Positions 37,620 through 48,418 of a DNA stretch of 64,000 nucleotides are shown here, in pieces. The stretch comes from Sophora flavescens (lineage: Eukaryota; Streptophyta; Magnoliopsida; Fabales; Fabaceae). Where the stretch lies: NCBI GenBank assembly GCA_030762895.1, contig CM061067.1:100628602-100692601 (forward strand). Reading direction: 5' to 3'. Each line of letters opens with the position of its first letter. Position 1 is the first letter of the stretch. A program made the position numbers and the translations under genes. Under the pieces are notes generated by a model, which was not told where the DNA came from, did not search any database, and was given only the letters and a program-made list of their open reading frames with translations.

Positions 37620-38102
37620 CTAAAGAGAAGGGTTAAGAAACTTGGGTTGCCTCCCAATAAGCGCTTCTTTAACGTCACTAGCTTGACGGGCTTCTTTCAA
37701 TTTACCGGGGTTGGCTGGGCATAGAAGTGCAAGAGCACTTTTCTTCCATGGAACTCCTTTAAAGAGATGATTTTGCTTATAAGGCCAACAATTGCGCTTC
37801 CGCTTTGCCCTTTTCGCTCTGAGCCTCTTGCCCTTTTTCTTACTCCTTCCCGGCGGAGGTTCTGTTTTCACAAGATGAGCATATCCAACTTCATCACCAA
37901 CTGATACATCATTTGTCTTGCAGAGCTTCAGATTTGCTTTCATTTTGAGCTTTTCCTTCTTCTCAGGAGTAGAGGGACGGTGTTGATGTGCAACGACTTC
38001 TTTAGTCACTGTATCCACAATGTCGATGCGGAAACAATCCTCTGCATCGCTCGGGTGATGCATAGCTTCAAATACATTGAAAGTGACTTCTTCGTCTTGC
38101 AC
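37620..38102 (-). CDS. Post-protease reading frame of element D, basic C-terminus, no polymerase
   Basis: Continues the protease frame after a TGA at about 38109. Begins with VQDEEVTFNVFEAMHHP, the segment normally following Athila protease and leading to RT. Instead of RT there is a strongly basic stretch (RSKKKGKRLRAKRAKRKR) and then the tail KEARQASDVKEALIGRQP shared with element A. The RT, RNase H and integrase region seems to have been replaced or deleted. Whether it was translated as the end of a gag-pro polyprotein is unknown. Confidence 0.65.
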   Translation of the reverse strand: MQDEEVTFNVFEAMHHPSDAEDCFRIDIVDTVTKEVVAHQHRPSTPEKKEKLKMKANLKLCKTNDVSVGDEVGYAHLVKTEPPPGRSKKKGKRLRAKRAKRKRNCWPYKQNHLFKGVPWKKSALALLCPANPGKLKEARQASDVKEALIGRQPKFLNPSL

Positions 38103-38108
38103 TCTGAA

Positions 38109-38717
38109 TCACAGCTGACCTTTTTGTACGTCTATCAAAGCACGACCAGTCGCTAGAAAAGGTCTCCCCAGTATGAGCAGGACTTCTGCATCCTCCTCCA
38201 TGTCTAAAATCACAAAGTCCGCTGGGAAGATAAACTTATCCACCTTTACCAGAACATCTTCCAAGATACCAGAAGGATGCTTGATTGATCTATCAGCTAG
38301 TTGCAATGCCATCCTTGTTGGTTTCACCTCCCCACCTCCAAGCTTATTCAAAATTGAAAGCGGCATCAAATTGATACTCGATCCCAAGTCACATAAGGCT
38401 TTTCTGATAGCAACACTCCCAATAGTGCAAGGGATTGTAAAACTACCAGGATCTTTTAGCTTCGGAGGTAGCTTCCTTTGAAGTATCGCACTGCACTCTT
38501 CAGTTAAGGCAACAATTTCGCCTTCTTTAAACTTTATTTTCTTGGTGAGCAGTTCCTTCATGAATTTGGCATAATTTGGCATCTTCTCTAGTGCTTCAGC
38601 AAAGGGTATGTTGATCTGTAACCGCTTGAAGATATCAAGAAACTTGGCAAACTGTTCTTCTTTCTCCTGTTTCTTGCTGAAATGAGGATAGGGCAACTTC
38701 ACATAAGAGGGGATCAC
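38109..38717 (-). pseudogene. Athila-type aspartic protease region (element D)
   Basis: Contains LPPKLKDPGSFTIPCTIG, then DLGSSINLMP, where D-L-G is the Athila form of the retropepsin active-site triad, and ILGRPFLATGRALIDV, the usual flap and C-terminal motif. It begins within the polyprotein (YVKLPYPHF); the upstream gag is in another frame, so a frameshift separates them near 38720-38762. Ends at an in-frame TGA. Confidence 0.88.
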
Positions 38718-38761
38718 TTGAGGCTTGTCTCCATCTTTTAAAATTTGACTTTTAGTCCTCC

Positions 38762-40375
38762 TCAGAATTGAATTTTCATCACTAGCTTCTCCCTCTTGTC
38801 TTTTTCATTGTCTTTTTCCTCTTCCTCAACTACAACCTCCTTGCCTTCTTCCTCTTTTTCCTCAGCACTCACTTCTGTTTTTTCATCAACTCTCTGATTC
38901 TTTACCAAAGGCTCACCGCCCACATTCTCAAGACTTTTACCACTCCTCAAAACAATAGCATTGCAATGCTCCTTAGGATTAGTTTGAGTGTTACCTAAAA
39001 AACCGCTACTAGATTGCTCCGCTAGGTGCTTTGCAATTTGGCCAACTTGAACCTCCAAATTTTTTATAGAAGCATCGATATTTTTTTGGTTTGCCATGGT
39101 CAATTGCATGAACTGATTGAGGGTGTTCTCCAAGATAGAAACCCGATCTTGAAGCGGTTGTGTAGGAGGAGGCTTGCTTGTTTGTCCGGCATCTTGCTTC
39201 CAACCAAAATTTGGTTGATTCCTCCACCCTTGGTTGTAGTCGTTAGGGAATTGGTTGTTGCCTTGCCGCCCATAGTTCCCCATATAATTGGCTTCCTCAT
39301 GGGAACTAGGTGGCGCCTCACATCTTCCATTCTCATGATCACCTCCACAAAAATCACATCTCATTACCTGTTGTGGTGGCATGGTCGTCCCTTGAACAAT
39401 TTGGAGTTGTTGTGGGAGTTGAGCTAGTTTCTTGGTAAGAGACTCCAGTTGTTGTGTCATGAGCTTGTTCTGAGCCAACAATGCAGTTTGTGAATCTAAC
39501 TCCAACACTCCCCTTCTTTGTGTGGGACCTCGATCATGATGCATCAAGTAGTCATTAGAGGCCATAGCCTCTATCAAAGTCAGGGCTTCCTCAGCTGTCT
39601 TCGTGTTCATGGATCCTCCAGCTGAGGCATCCAACATATACCTGGTTGACGGCCTCAATCCATTACAGAATGTTTGTATCTGAGTAAGATCATCAAAACC
39701 ATGATTTGGACATCTTCGGAGCAATTCCTTGAACCTTTCCCAGGCGTCACGAAGAGTCTCACCTTCTTGTTGAGCAAAACTTATAATGTCACCCCTTGCC
39801 TTTACAAATCTTGAGGTGGGAAAGAACCTTGCCAGAAATGTTTCCTCTAAGTTATCCCATGTAGTGAAGATCCCCCTTGGTTGTGATTGGAGCCAAGACT
39901 TGGCTCTATCTCTTAGAGAGAAAGGAAACAACCTCAGACGAATTGCATCATCAGAGGCACCATTTATCTTCACTGTATCACACAACTCTAGGAAAGTGGA
40001 AACATGACTGTTAGGATCTTCCTTCTCCAACCCAGCAAACTGATTTTGTTAAACCATATTGATGAGATTTGGCTTGATTTCAAAATTGTTAGAGTTCACT
40101 GGAGGCCTCACTATGCTAGTGACATGCCGCTTGACATTTGTATTGGCATAGTCACCAAGTGTCCTCCGTGGTGGAGCATCTTCACCATTGCCTGCCATCT
40201 TGAGTTCTTCTTGACAAACTTGAGAGGCGGAAGTCTCTTGTTCTTCTCCTTCTTGTTCTAACAAATTCTGCTGTCTTGCTTGTCTCCTATTCGCCCTAGC
40301 TGTTCTTTCAATTTCTGGGTCGTAGAGGAGTTGGTCAGCTGGGATAGTACCTCGCATACAAAAATAGTCTAGCAA
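38762..40375 (-). pseudogene. Athila-type gag (element D), one internal stop
   Basis: Opens with the Athila gag start (DPEIERTARANRRQ). A TAA near 40049 replaces a glutamine codon, and the frame then goes on as LEKEDPNSHVSTFLELC, RLRLFPFSLRDRAKSWL, TWDNLEETFLARFFP, a typical retrotransposon gag core. Further on are a CCHC-like knuckle (CDFCGGDHENGRC), an N/Q-rich linker (NNQFPNDYNQGWRNQPNFGW), a coiled-coil-like segment (RVSILENTLNQFMQL) and a long Glu/Lys-rich tail. It would form the particle that packages element RNA. Confidence 0.9.
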
Positions 40376-40533
40376 GCAAGAATGTTAGCAGTAAAGGTTA
40401 GCACACCACAACAAACACACCAGAAAAATGACAGTAAAAACAGAACAGAAATTTATAACAAAAAAATATTTTATATCAAAATTTTTTTGCCTAAATTAGT
40501 AACCGAAATGGATATGCTAATATTGAGACGCAG

Positions 40534-40551
40534 TCCCCGGCAACGACGCCA
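40534..40551 (-). other. Primer binding site of element D (tRNA-Asp, one mismatch)
   Basis: Element-sense TGGCGTCGTTGCCGGGGA; six bases from the LTR. Confidence 0.9.
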
Positions 40552-40740
40552 AAAACTTGTTGACGAATCTAAGCAAGTATACCCAGACGTGCAAGTAATA
40601 CGGTGGTGAGACCGTTTAATCGTTCCCACGAGGACTGTAACAAGTACTAGCACTTACCAAACCGATTACTATCTAAGCGGATCGTTGGATTGAAGGAAGT
40701 TCTATACTATCAAAAGTTAAACTAACAAAGTAAAAAGAAG

Positions 40741-40745
40741 GAGTT
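40741..40745. repeat. Target site duplication GAGTT (solo LTR, left)
   Basis: Copy at 41522-41526; the undisturbed partner LTR has a single GAGTT followed by CTTTGAGG. Confidence 0.92.
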
Positions 40746-41521
40746 TGATGCAAACCAAGAATGATGTCCAATTTAAGGCCAAATTAGTTTTGATGAAAAT
40801 TTTATTTTCGTTTGTAATGAACCCGTATTATTGTTTGGGCTGTATCTTGAGCTACAAATCTACGATTGATACGTTCTTTGATGCGTTGGAAAGTTGAGGA
40901 GATTATATACAAATCGTATTTCAACCCTCTTGACCAGATTCGTCTTATATCATGACGAAAATATTGTTTTTAGTTTTACACGAATTTGGAAGCTTAGTTG
41001 GGAGGAATCTTTTAGTTTGCATACCACAAGTAACTCCTTTTAAAATTATTAGTCTTTTATGTAAATTATGGAGGGAATCTTTGGCATTAAATTGTAATTG
41101 ATTATGGGAGGATTACACTTTTAATATGAGAAGCAAGTGTAATCACCACATAATTAGGGGGGGCGGATGAAAAGTCAAGATGAGTGATTTTAGGCCAATT
41201 AACGCGTGATCTTAGGACACCTCTCTATATGTAAGACGCTCCTAAACACATGAATGATAACTTTGAGTTAAATTTGGATTAAGACCATTTGTGAGAGAAT
41301 ATTGTTTCTCTTTGGTTCTTGGTTGAACCGCCCTTGTTCTTATCAAGAATCCAAGATTCTTGTGGCGAACCTCACCTTGGCTTATCAAATCCCCTTGGAT
41401 TTGTGGCGCCTACCTCTCATTTCTCATCTTATCCAATTTTGTATTTCATCTTCTTCTCTAATTTTGTTGTCACTCAAGGATAGATCCGAAAATCTACATG
41501 CTCCTTTTTAGGATCATATCA
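40746..41521. mobile_element. Solo LTR of an unrelated retrotransposon (776 bp)
   Basis: Starts TGATGCAAACC and ends GGATCATATCA (TG...CA), has a 5-bp target duplication and no coding content. Dissimilar to both other LTR families. Most likely left by recombination between the two LTRs of a full element. Orientation not established. Confidence 0.85.
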
Positions 41522-42601
41522 GAGTTCTTTGAGGAATTTTGTCAAACAGTTGAAGTGCAGAAAATTGGGTTTTCAAATATGATAAAAGGAGCTGGGGTTA
41601 GGCTTCACTAAACTTCATCCTCATGAAATGAAACAACTCACAAACAGTTTCTACTTCAATTATGACAATCAATCCACTAAATTACTCAAGCCCCAATTCC
41701 TCGGATGACAAGAGCCTAAATCCACTAATAGACCCTAATTCCTTAGGTGGCCTAGATTTGTGAATTTGCATTAAGATTAGGGATTACACAATTTCTAATA
41801 AACCTAGTTCCATTCCTAGATACAAGGCTTACTAGGTGATTAATCTCAATTCCGGTTTTAACACGAATTTTCCAATTGCATATCAAAACACTAAACAAGT
41901 CATGGGGGTGCTAGCCACAACAAGCATTAAGTACAGAAATCAACCACTCAATAACAAAGCAGAAACTGTATTGCAAGATTAAATCAAATACATGAGAATG
42001 CAAAAATAGCTACCCTAACCCCAACAATGGAGGTTTAGCTACTCATAATAATAGCCACAATCAAAGAAACATGGATGAAGGAGAGAAGGAATTCCATGGG
42101 AGCAATCCTCCAGAAGCTTCCTCTGATTCAGAGAGCCTTTTGGGTTTCCAAACTCGTAGCCTCCAATGTCTCCCAGGTGCCCCTTCCAATTCTCCCCTAA
42201 TAAGCTTAAAACAGGGGTTCTGTGTTTCGCGCGCTCGCGGGGCGAGATGTATCTCGCGAGGTGAATATTAAACTTCTGGTCTTCAGTGATTGGATCTCTC
42301 GTGAGGCTAGACACTGTTCGCGTGGCGATACAGAACAGGTTGCATTTTCTGTCATAGTCATCAGTCAGGCTCGCGAGGCGAGGTGTGATTCAAGGGGCGA
42401 GACAGAAAGGATGACATTCTTCATTCCCTTGGCTCTAAGTTAACCATATTTTTCAGTGATTCCTGCAAAGCAGCATCAAGAAACTGCTTCACCCGTTCCA
42501 AGGGAAAATCTAACAAAATCAAATAAATAATGCCTAATCTATATGAAATATGCATGCAAAAGTGTACAGGAAACATCATGTAAAATCACACTATCAAAGA
42601 G

Positions 42602-42697
42602 GTCAATGGTGCTTTCACACAATGGCTAGGTGGAACCATGGATAGAGTCATACTGCTGCTACAATCACCACTCCACAAGCCATTTGATCTGGGTTGA
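42602..42697 (+). pseudogene. C-terminal part of the element C unknown frame
   Basis: Continues the frame of 34190-34720 after element D. Has the VNGAFTQWLGG motif found in A and F and ends at TGA 42695-42697, somewhat earlier than in A. Confidence 0.78.
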
Positions 42698-42791
42698 AGA
42701 TCCTAGAACTTCAAGCTAGTGACGTTAAAGAAGCGCTTATTGGGAGGCAACCCAATTTCTCTATTCCTTTTTCCTTTTGTTTTTGATTTTT

Positions 42792-42823
42792 AACTCTTGA
42801 ATAATTTGAGAAGATCAAGAGTT
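42792..42823 (+). other. Stem-loop H1 (element C)
   Basis: AACTCTTGA / TCAAGAGTT, 14-nt loop. Confidence 0.68.
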
Positions 42824-43020
42824 TTCTTTTACTAATAAAATTGCCAAGTGGTTTCAGGGAAAGAAGGAAGGAAGAGCAAGAAGACAAGAAAAAGCAAAGT
42901 CAGCACCCATCACGGTCGTGACCCAATTCTCATGCAGTTCATTCTGACTAGGCATGTGAACCAGCACCCGCTGCCGCTTCGGTAAGTCGTTCCATTTTTC
43001 TCCTCTCTCCAACTTGATTG

Positions 43021-43042
43021 TTTACATTGGGGACAATGTAAA
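43021..43042 (+). other. Stem-loop H2 (element C)
   Basis: TTTACATTG / CAATGTAAA, loop GGGA, followed by TTCTTAAGCTTGGGG, which resembles the tract after H3. Confidence 0.78.
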
Positions 43043-44322
43043 TTCTTAAGCTTGGGGTAGAGGTATTTTGCATTTGCATTTTGCATGTTGCATTCATATA
43101 GTTTTGAATGATAGTTTGCATGATCACACAATTAGATTGCCCTTGCTTAGATTATGCATCCAATTGGGAGAACTGAGTGCCAAATAAGTTGAGATAGTGA
43201 ATTGTTGAACCCAATTTTTTTATTCTCGTGATAAGGCTGCAAATGAAAATGTTTGAGATAATCTTGGATAGTTGATAATTAGCATATGGTTCAGTAGATT
43301 TGTGTTTTTCATTGATTTTTGAACTACTAAAATGTGAGATTTTGAACAAAAAGGGGTACTCACTATATCTACCCCATTCTTTGTGTTAGAGTGTTATTCC
43401 TCCTGGATTGTTTTCTCTAGAACTTGACTTGAAACCGTTTTGAAGCTTAAAAATTTTTGAAAACATTTTTTTGAAAATGATTGAGGCAATAGGTATTTTT
43501 CTGGCCTTCTGAGCTTTGAATGACTAAATGCTACCCCTTAGTTGCCCAATTTTGAGCTTGAAAGAATGAAATACTTTTCTTGGTACCTTGAAATTTATTG
43601 ATAAATAATGTTTGATAGGACCTTCTAAAGTATTGCACTAAAGGGTAAAAAGGTAGTTGAAAAAAAGTTTGGGATGGAAGAATCATAAAAATATTTCTCT
43701 TGATTGAAAAATCTCCCCTTCTCCAAGCAATAGAAAATCAAAAGAAAAAGAAAAAAATATATATAAAGAAGGGGATGATAAAAAGAAAAGTTAGAAATGA
43801 AAAGAAAAAGAAAGAAAAGAAAGATGGAAAAATAAATCAAAACCCAAAAGGGTATTTTAGATGATCATGTTTTGCAATGCTTGATTTTGTATAGCCTTTT
43901 GAAATTCCCCTTTCTTGATTTCCCCACCTAACGATTAATCCCATGGCCCCGTTACAACCAAAGCAAAAGACCTATTGATTCTTAATTGTTTTCATTAATA
44001 AAGTATAGATTTGGTTGATAGTCAAGCCTATGGTAGAAATCATTACTTGAGGAAAATGGAGCGAATTGTCTTATTCCCCTAAACACTTGAGTGAGGTGAG
44101 AAAGAGAGCCAAGCAAAGTATTAAGCTTGGGGTGACCTTCAGGTGAGAAAGAGTGCCCGAATCAGTGAGAATATGAATTTAGAGAACCTAAGCCTCTAAT
44201 TGGACTTGAATTGATTGTTTCTTGTTGAATTGTTTGAAATGCCTATTACTTGGATTAGTATTTACGCGGGTTCTTGATTCATTATCCATGCTTTGATTGT
44301 TTTGATTTTCTGGCCTTAGTGA

Positions 44323-44340
44323 TTGCTTGAGGACAAGCAA
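44323..44340 (+). other. Stem-loop H3 (element C)
   Basis: TTGCTTG / CAAGCAA, loop AGGA, followed by AAGCTTGGGGTGA (polypurine tract). Confidence 0.78.
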
Positions 44341-44357
44341 TTGAATAAGCTTGGGGT

Positions 44358-45723
44358 GAAGCGGTTTCTTGGTGTTGTTTTGCAGGAATTAATGTAAAAA
44401 TGATCAAAATCAGCCATGATGGAGCCTGGATGAAACAGAGCTTGAAAAGTGAAGAATATGAGCCAAACATAGCCCATCACGGCCTGGCAGTGATGATCAT
44501 CACGGCCATGATCAAGCAGAGCAGAAGGCAAAAGTCAGAAGATGTCACGGGAAATGCTCGCCCCGCGAGAGGCTATTCGCCTCGCGAGACTGAAGACCAG
44601 CCTGTGCCAAAAATGTCATCTTCTCTGCCTCGCCCCGCGAGAGTCAACTCGCCTCGCGAGACTGTGGACCAGGAGCCATTACGCCCAGACCCTGATACCC
44701 ATCACGGGCGTATTTGAGAAGAACCTTAATGTCTCGCCTCGCGAGCCATTCTCACCTCGCAAGAGATCCAATCTCTGAAGATCAGATTTTTAACATTCGC
44801 CTCGCGAGCCAGGTCTCGCTTCGCGAGAACGCGCAGAGTCTGGTTGGTATAAATTGCCGTCTTAGGGCAGAATGAGGGAGTTTTGTAGAGTTTTAGAGGG
44901 AGGCACTTGGAGGCTGTGGTTGGGCTAGGGTTCCAACCCTAAAAGGGAGCTGAGTTAGGGGGTTGCTGTGACGACAGTGGGAAGCTTCAATGGAGTTATC
45001 CCTTTCTTCCTTTCTCTACTACTTTTCTGGTTTGGCTTTCTCTGTAATTATGAGTAGCAAATCCTAGTTTGTTGGTATTAGATGTAACTAAACTAAACTT
45101 CATGTGTGTATCTTGACTGATTAATCTATGTTTATGCTTCTCTGTTAGTGATTGATTTTCCTACACTTAATGCTTGTTATGGCTAGCACCCCCATGACTT
45201 GATTTGTGTTTTGGTATGCAATTGGGAAATTCGTATTAGAACCGGAATTGGAATCAATCACATAGTAATCGTTGCATCTAGGAATGGAGTTTCGTTTACT
45301 AGTAATCACGTAATCCCTAATCTTAATGCAAATTCATTAATCTAGGCCACCTGAGGAATTAGGGTCTATTAGTAGATTTAGGCTCTTGCCATCCGAGGAA
45401 TCGAGGCTTGAGTAGGTTAGAGGATTAATTTTAATATTTGAAGCATGAATGGGAGGTATCTAGTCCTGGTATTGCATGAGGAAGAGGTTTGGTGAAGTCT
45501 TGTCCCAACATATCATTTCTGCACTCCAAGTGTTTGTTAAAAGTCCCCAAAAAGACAAAAAGGATTTTATTCCTTTGTTTTGTTTGTTTTGATTTCTGTT
45601 TAGTCTAGATAGTTTCCGAGTTTGTGAATTGGTAATTGACATCCAATCCCCGTGGATACGATAACCGGTCTTACCACCGTATTACTTGAACGACTGGGTA
45701 TACTTGCCCAGATTTGTCCAACA
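44358..45723 (+). repeat. 3' LTR of element C, first ~115 bp deleted
   Basis: Joins GCTTGGGGTGA of the interior directly to AGCGGTTTCTTGG, which in the 5' LTR lies about 115 bp from the start and follows GGGTGA. The shared GGTGA at the joint suggests a microhomology deletion. The rest, including motif pairs at about 44558-44830 and TATAAA near 44850, is intact to CCAACA. Confidence 0.88.
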
Positions 45724-47804
45724 CCTCACACCATGACCCTCACTCCATGATCCCATGGTTAACCCATGTCCCACTTGACCTTATCATATTGTTAACCTAT
45801 GACCCTCATGCCTTTATCCCATGGCTAACCCAAGACCCTCACAAAATGATCCCGTGGTTATCCCATGACCCTCGCATCATGATCCCTTGATTAACCCATG
45901 ACGCACTTGCTTGATCCCATGGTTAACCCATGACCTGCTTGCCATCATCACATGGTTAACCCATGACCACGTTGCCGTTATCCCATGGTTAACCCATGAC
46001 CCTCATGGAATGATCCTGTGGTTATCCCATGACCCACTTGCCATGATCCCATGGTTAACCCTTGACGCTCTTGCCATGATCCAATGGTTAACCCATGACC
46101 CTCCATCCATGATGCCATGGTTAACCCATGACCCACTTGACATGATCCCATGGTTAACCCATGAACCTCTTCCCATGATCACATGGTTAACCCATGATCC
46201 CCTTGCCATTATAACATGGTTAACCTATGACCCGCTTGCCATGATCCCATGGTTAACCTTGGACCCCATTGCCATGATCCAATGGTTAACCTATGACCCC
46301 CATGCCATGATCGCATAGTTAACCCATGACCCATGGTTAACCCATGACGCTTTTGCCATGATACAATGGTTAACCCATGATCCTCCCGTCATGATACGTT
46401 GTTAACTCATGACCCACTTGACGTGATCCCATGGTTAACCCGTGACCCTCGAGCCGTGATCCCATGGTTAACCTATGACACTCTTGCCATGATCACATGT
46501 TTAACCCATGACCCATTTTCCATGATCACATGGTTAACCCATGACCTCGTTGCCATGATCACATGGTTAACCCATGACCCGTTTTCCATGATCACATAAC
46601 CCGCTTGCCATGATCAAATGGCTAACCCATGACCCGTTTTCCATGATCACATGGTTAACCCATGACCCACTTGCAATGATCCTGTGGTTAACCCATGACC
46701 CACTTGCCCTTATCCCATGGTTAACCTATGACCCTGACGCCATGATCCCAAGGTTAACCCATGTCCCACTTGCACTTATCCCATGGTTAACTTATGACCC
46801 TCACGCCATGATCCTTTGGTTAACCCATGACCCTCACACAATGATCCCATGATTAACCCATGACCCCCACGCCATGATCCCATGATTAACCCATGACCCT
46901 CACGCCATGATCCCTTGGTTAACCTATGAAGCACTTGCCATGATCGCATGGTTAACCCATGTCCTTCTTGCCATGATCCCATGGTTAACCTAAGTCACAC
47001 TTGCCATGATTCCATGGATAACCCATGACTCGCACGCCATTATCCCATTGTTAACCCATGACCCCCTTGCCATAATCACGGCTAACCCATAACCCTCACT
47101 CCATGATCCCTTGGTTAACCAATGACATTATTGACATGATCACATGGTTAACCAATGACCCTCTTGGCATGATCCAATGGTTAATCCATGACCCGTTTAC
47201 CATGATCACATGGTTAACCTATGACCCCGTTGCCATGATTCCATGGTTAACCCATGACCCTCACTCCCTTGAGTAACCCATGACCCACTTGCCATGATCC
47301 CGTGGTTAACCCATGTCGCTCTTGCCACGATCCAATGGTTAACTCATGACCTTCCCGCCATGATCCCATGGTTAACCCATGACCCACTTGCCTGGATCCC
47401 ATTTTTAACCAATGACCCTCACTCCACGATCCCATTGTTAACCCATGAATCTTTTGCCTTGATCCCATGGTTAACCCATGACTCACTTGTCAAGATCCTG
47501 TGGTTAACCAATGACCCTCACTCCATGATCCCATGGTTAACCCATGACCCTCATGCCTTTATCCCATGGCTAACCCAAGACCCTCACAAAATGATCCCGT
47601 GGTTATCCCATAACCCTCGCAAAATGATCCATTGATTAACCCATGACGCACTTGCTTGATCCCATGGTTAACCCATGACCCGCTTGCCATCATCACATGG
47701 TTAACCCATGACCACGTTACCATTATCCCATGGTTAACCCATGACCCTCATGGAATGATCCTGTGGTTATCCCATGACCAACTTGCCATGATCCCATGGT
47801 TAAC
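45724..47804. repeat. 33-bp satellite, block 3
   Basis: Begins with the duplicated CCTCA of element C. At the junction one unit is shortened by about 18 bp. Landmark CCCATTTTTAACC at 47398. Confidence 0.96.
47800..47804. repeat. Target site duplication TTAAC (element E, left)
   Basis: Copy at 62708-62712. Joining the flanks gives a normal satellite unit like the one near 46050 (CATGGTTAACCCTTGACGCT). Confidence 0.88.
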
Positions 47805-48047
47805 TGATCAGCCTGTCTCATCTAGTTTTATGGCTAGTATGACCGTGGTTTTGTGCTAATTATATATCGTTTTCGCCCAAATTAGACTTGATTGTCTTCA
47901 AGCAGCATTCTGAGTCGTTTAACTAATTTTAGGTTAATTTTTCCAGTTTTGAGTCAAATAAAACACTTATGGCTATTTCATTGTTTTCAGGTTAAGTTAG
48001 AAGTCAAGGGAATGAAGAAACAGGGGAAATTCCAATCGTGGAGGTGT

Positions 48048-48391
48048 TCGTCCCGCGAGTGTCTATTCGCCTCGCGAACCTGAGAGCAGCCTGAACAGCA
48101 GAAAGTCCTCCTCTCTGTCTCGCCCCGCGAATCCAATACTCGCCTCGCGACCCTAAAGGCTGACTGCTCCAGAAAAATGCAAACCTTTCGGTGTCGCCTC
48201 ATGAACCATGTCTCGCCTCGCGAGCAGGAAGACCAGAAGCCATCACGCGTAGGCCCTGATACTCATCACGGGCGTAATAAGAAGACTCTTCAATTACTCG
48301 CCTCGCGAGCCATTCTTCGCCTCGCGAGAAGTCCAAACGTTTCATATTTCTTCATAAGATTCGCCTCGCGAGTGAGTGTTCGCCTCGCGAG
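48048..48391 (+). promoter_or_regulatory. Array of paired CG-rich motifs upstream of the TATA box (element E 5' LTR)
   Basis: Ten copies of TCGCCTCGCGAG-like sequence in five pairs: 48048/48067, 48120/48140, 48194/48213, 48298/48317, 48361/48380, partners 19-20 bp apart. Same motif, pairing and place as in family 1, although the LTRs otherwise barely align. Confidence 0.65.
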
Positions 48392-48411
48392 TGGGCGCAG
48401 TTCCTGAATGT

Positions 48412-48418
48412 TATAAAT
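48412..48418 (+). promoter_or_regulatory. Putative TATA box (element E 5' LTR)
   Basis: TATAAAT 21 bp after the last CG motif; GGGCAGA follows. Confidence 0.6.

Larger units (their letters stand above)
34721..42596 (-). mobile_element. Element D: family-1 gag-protease-only element, about 7.1 kb plus a solo LTR insert
   Basis: 3' LTR 34721-36063, 5' LTR 40558-42596 (with a 776-bp solo LTR inside), primer site 40534-40551, TSD AAGAG. Encodes gag and protease of Athila type and then a short basic reading frame, but no RT, RNase H or integrase. It shares LTR ends, 3' noncoding region and stem-loops with A, C and F. One LTR end has mutated from TGTTG to TATTG. Confidence 0.93.
40558..42596 (-). 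repeat. 5' LTR of element D, enlarged by a solo LTR
   Basis: TGTTGACG...CACTATCA. Without the insert and its duplication it is 1258 bp, about 85 bp shorter than its partner, chiefly because of one deletion next to GATGACATTCT near 42420. Confidence 0.92.
42698..44357 (+). other. 3' noncoding region of element C
   Basis: Matches A, D and F. Purine-rich tract at about 43738-43830 (A/G only over most of its length). Stem-loops H1-H3 are listed separately. It ends at GCTTGGGGTGA, where the deleted LTR start should follow. Confidence 0.85.
32616..45723 (+). mobile_element. Element C: family-1 non-autonomous element, 5227 bp of its own sequence, split by element D
   Basis: 5' LTR 32616-34041, decayed tRNA-Asp primer site 34048-34065, one reading frame of unknown function (34190-34720, resuming at 42602), 3' noncoding region and a 3' LTR ending at 45723. 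Element D lies inside it (34721-42596). The TSD CCTCA shows it landed in the satellite. The start of its 3' LTR has been deleted (see 44358-45723). Confidence 0.94.

Noticed and set aside
44400..44778. Arg-rich frames in LTRs (also 32813-33125, 48290, 56436)
   Set aside because: They result from translating the CG motif array; several frames are open at once and no start is conserved.
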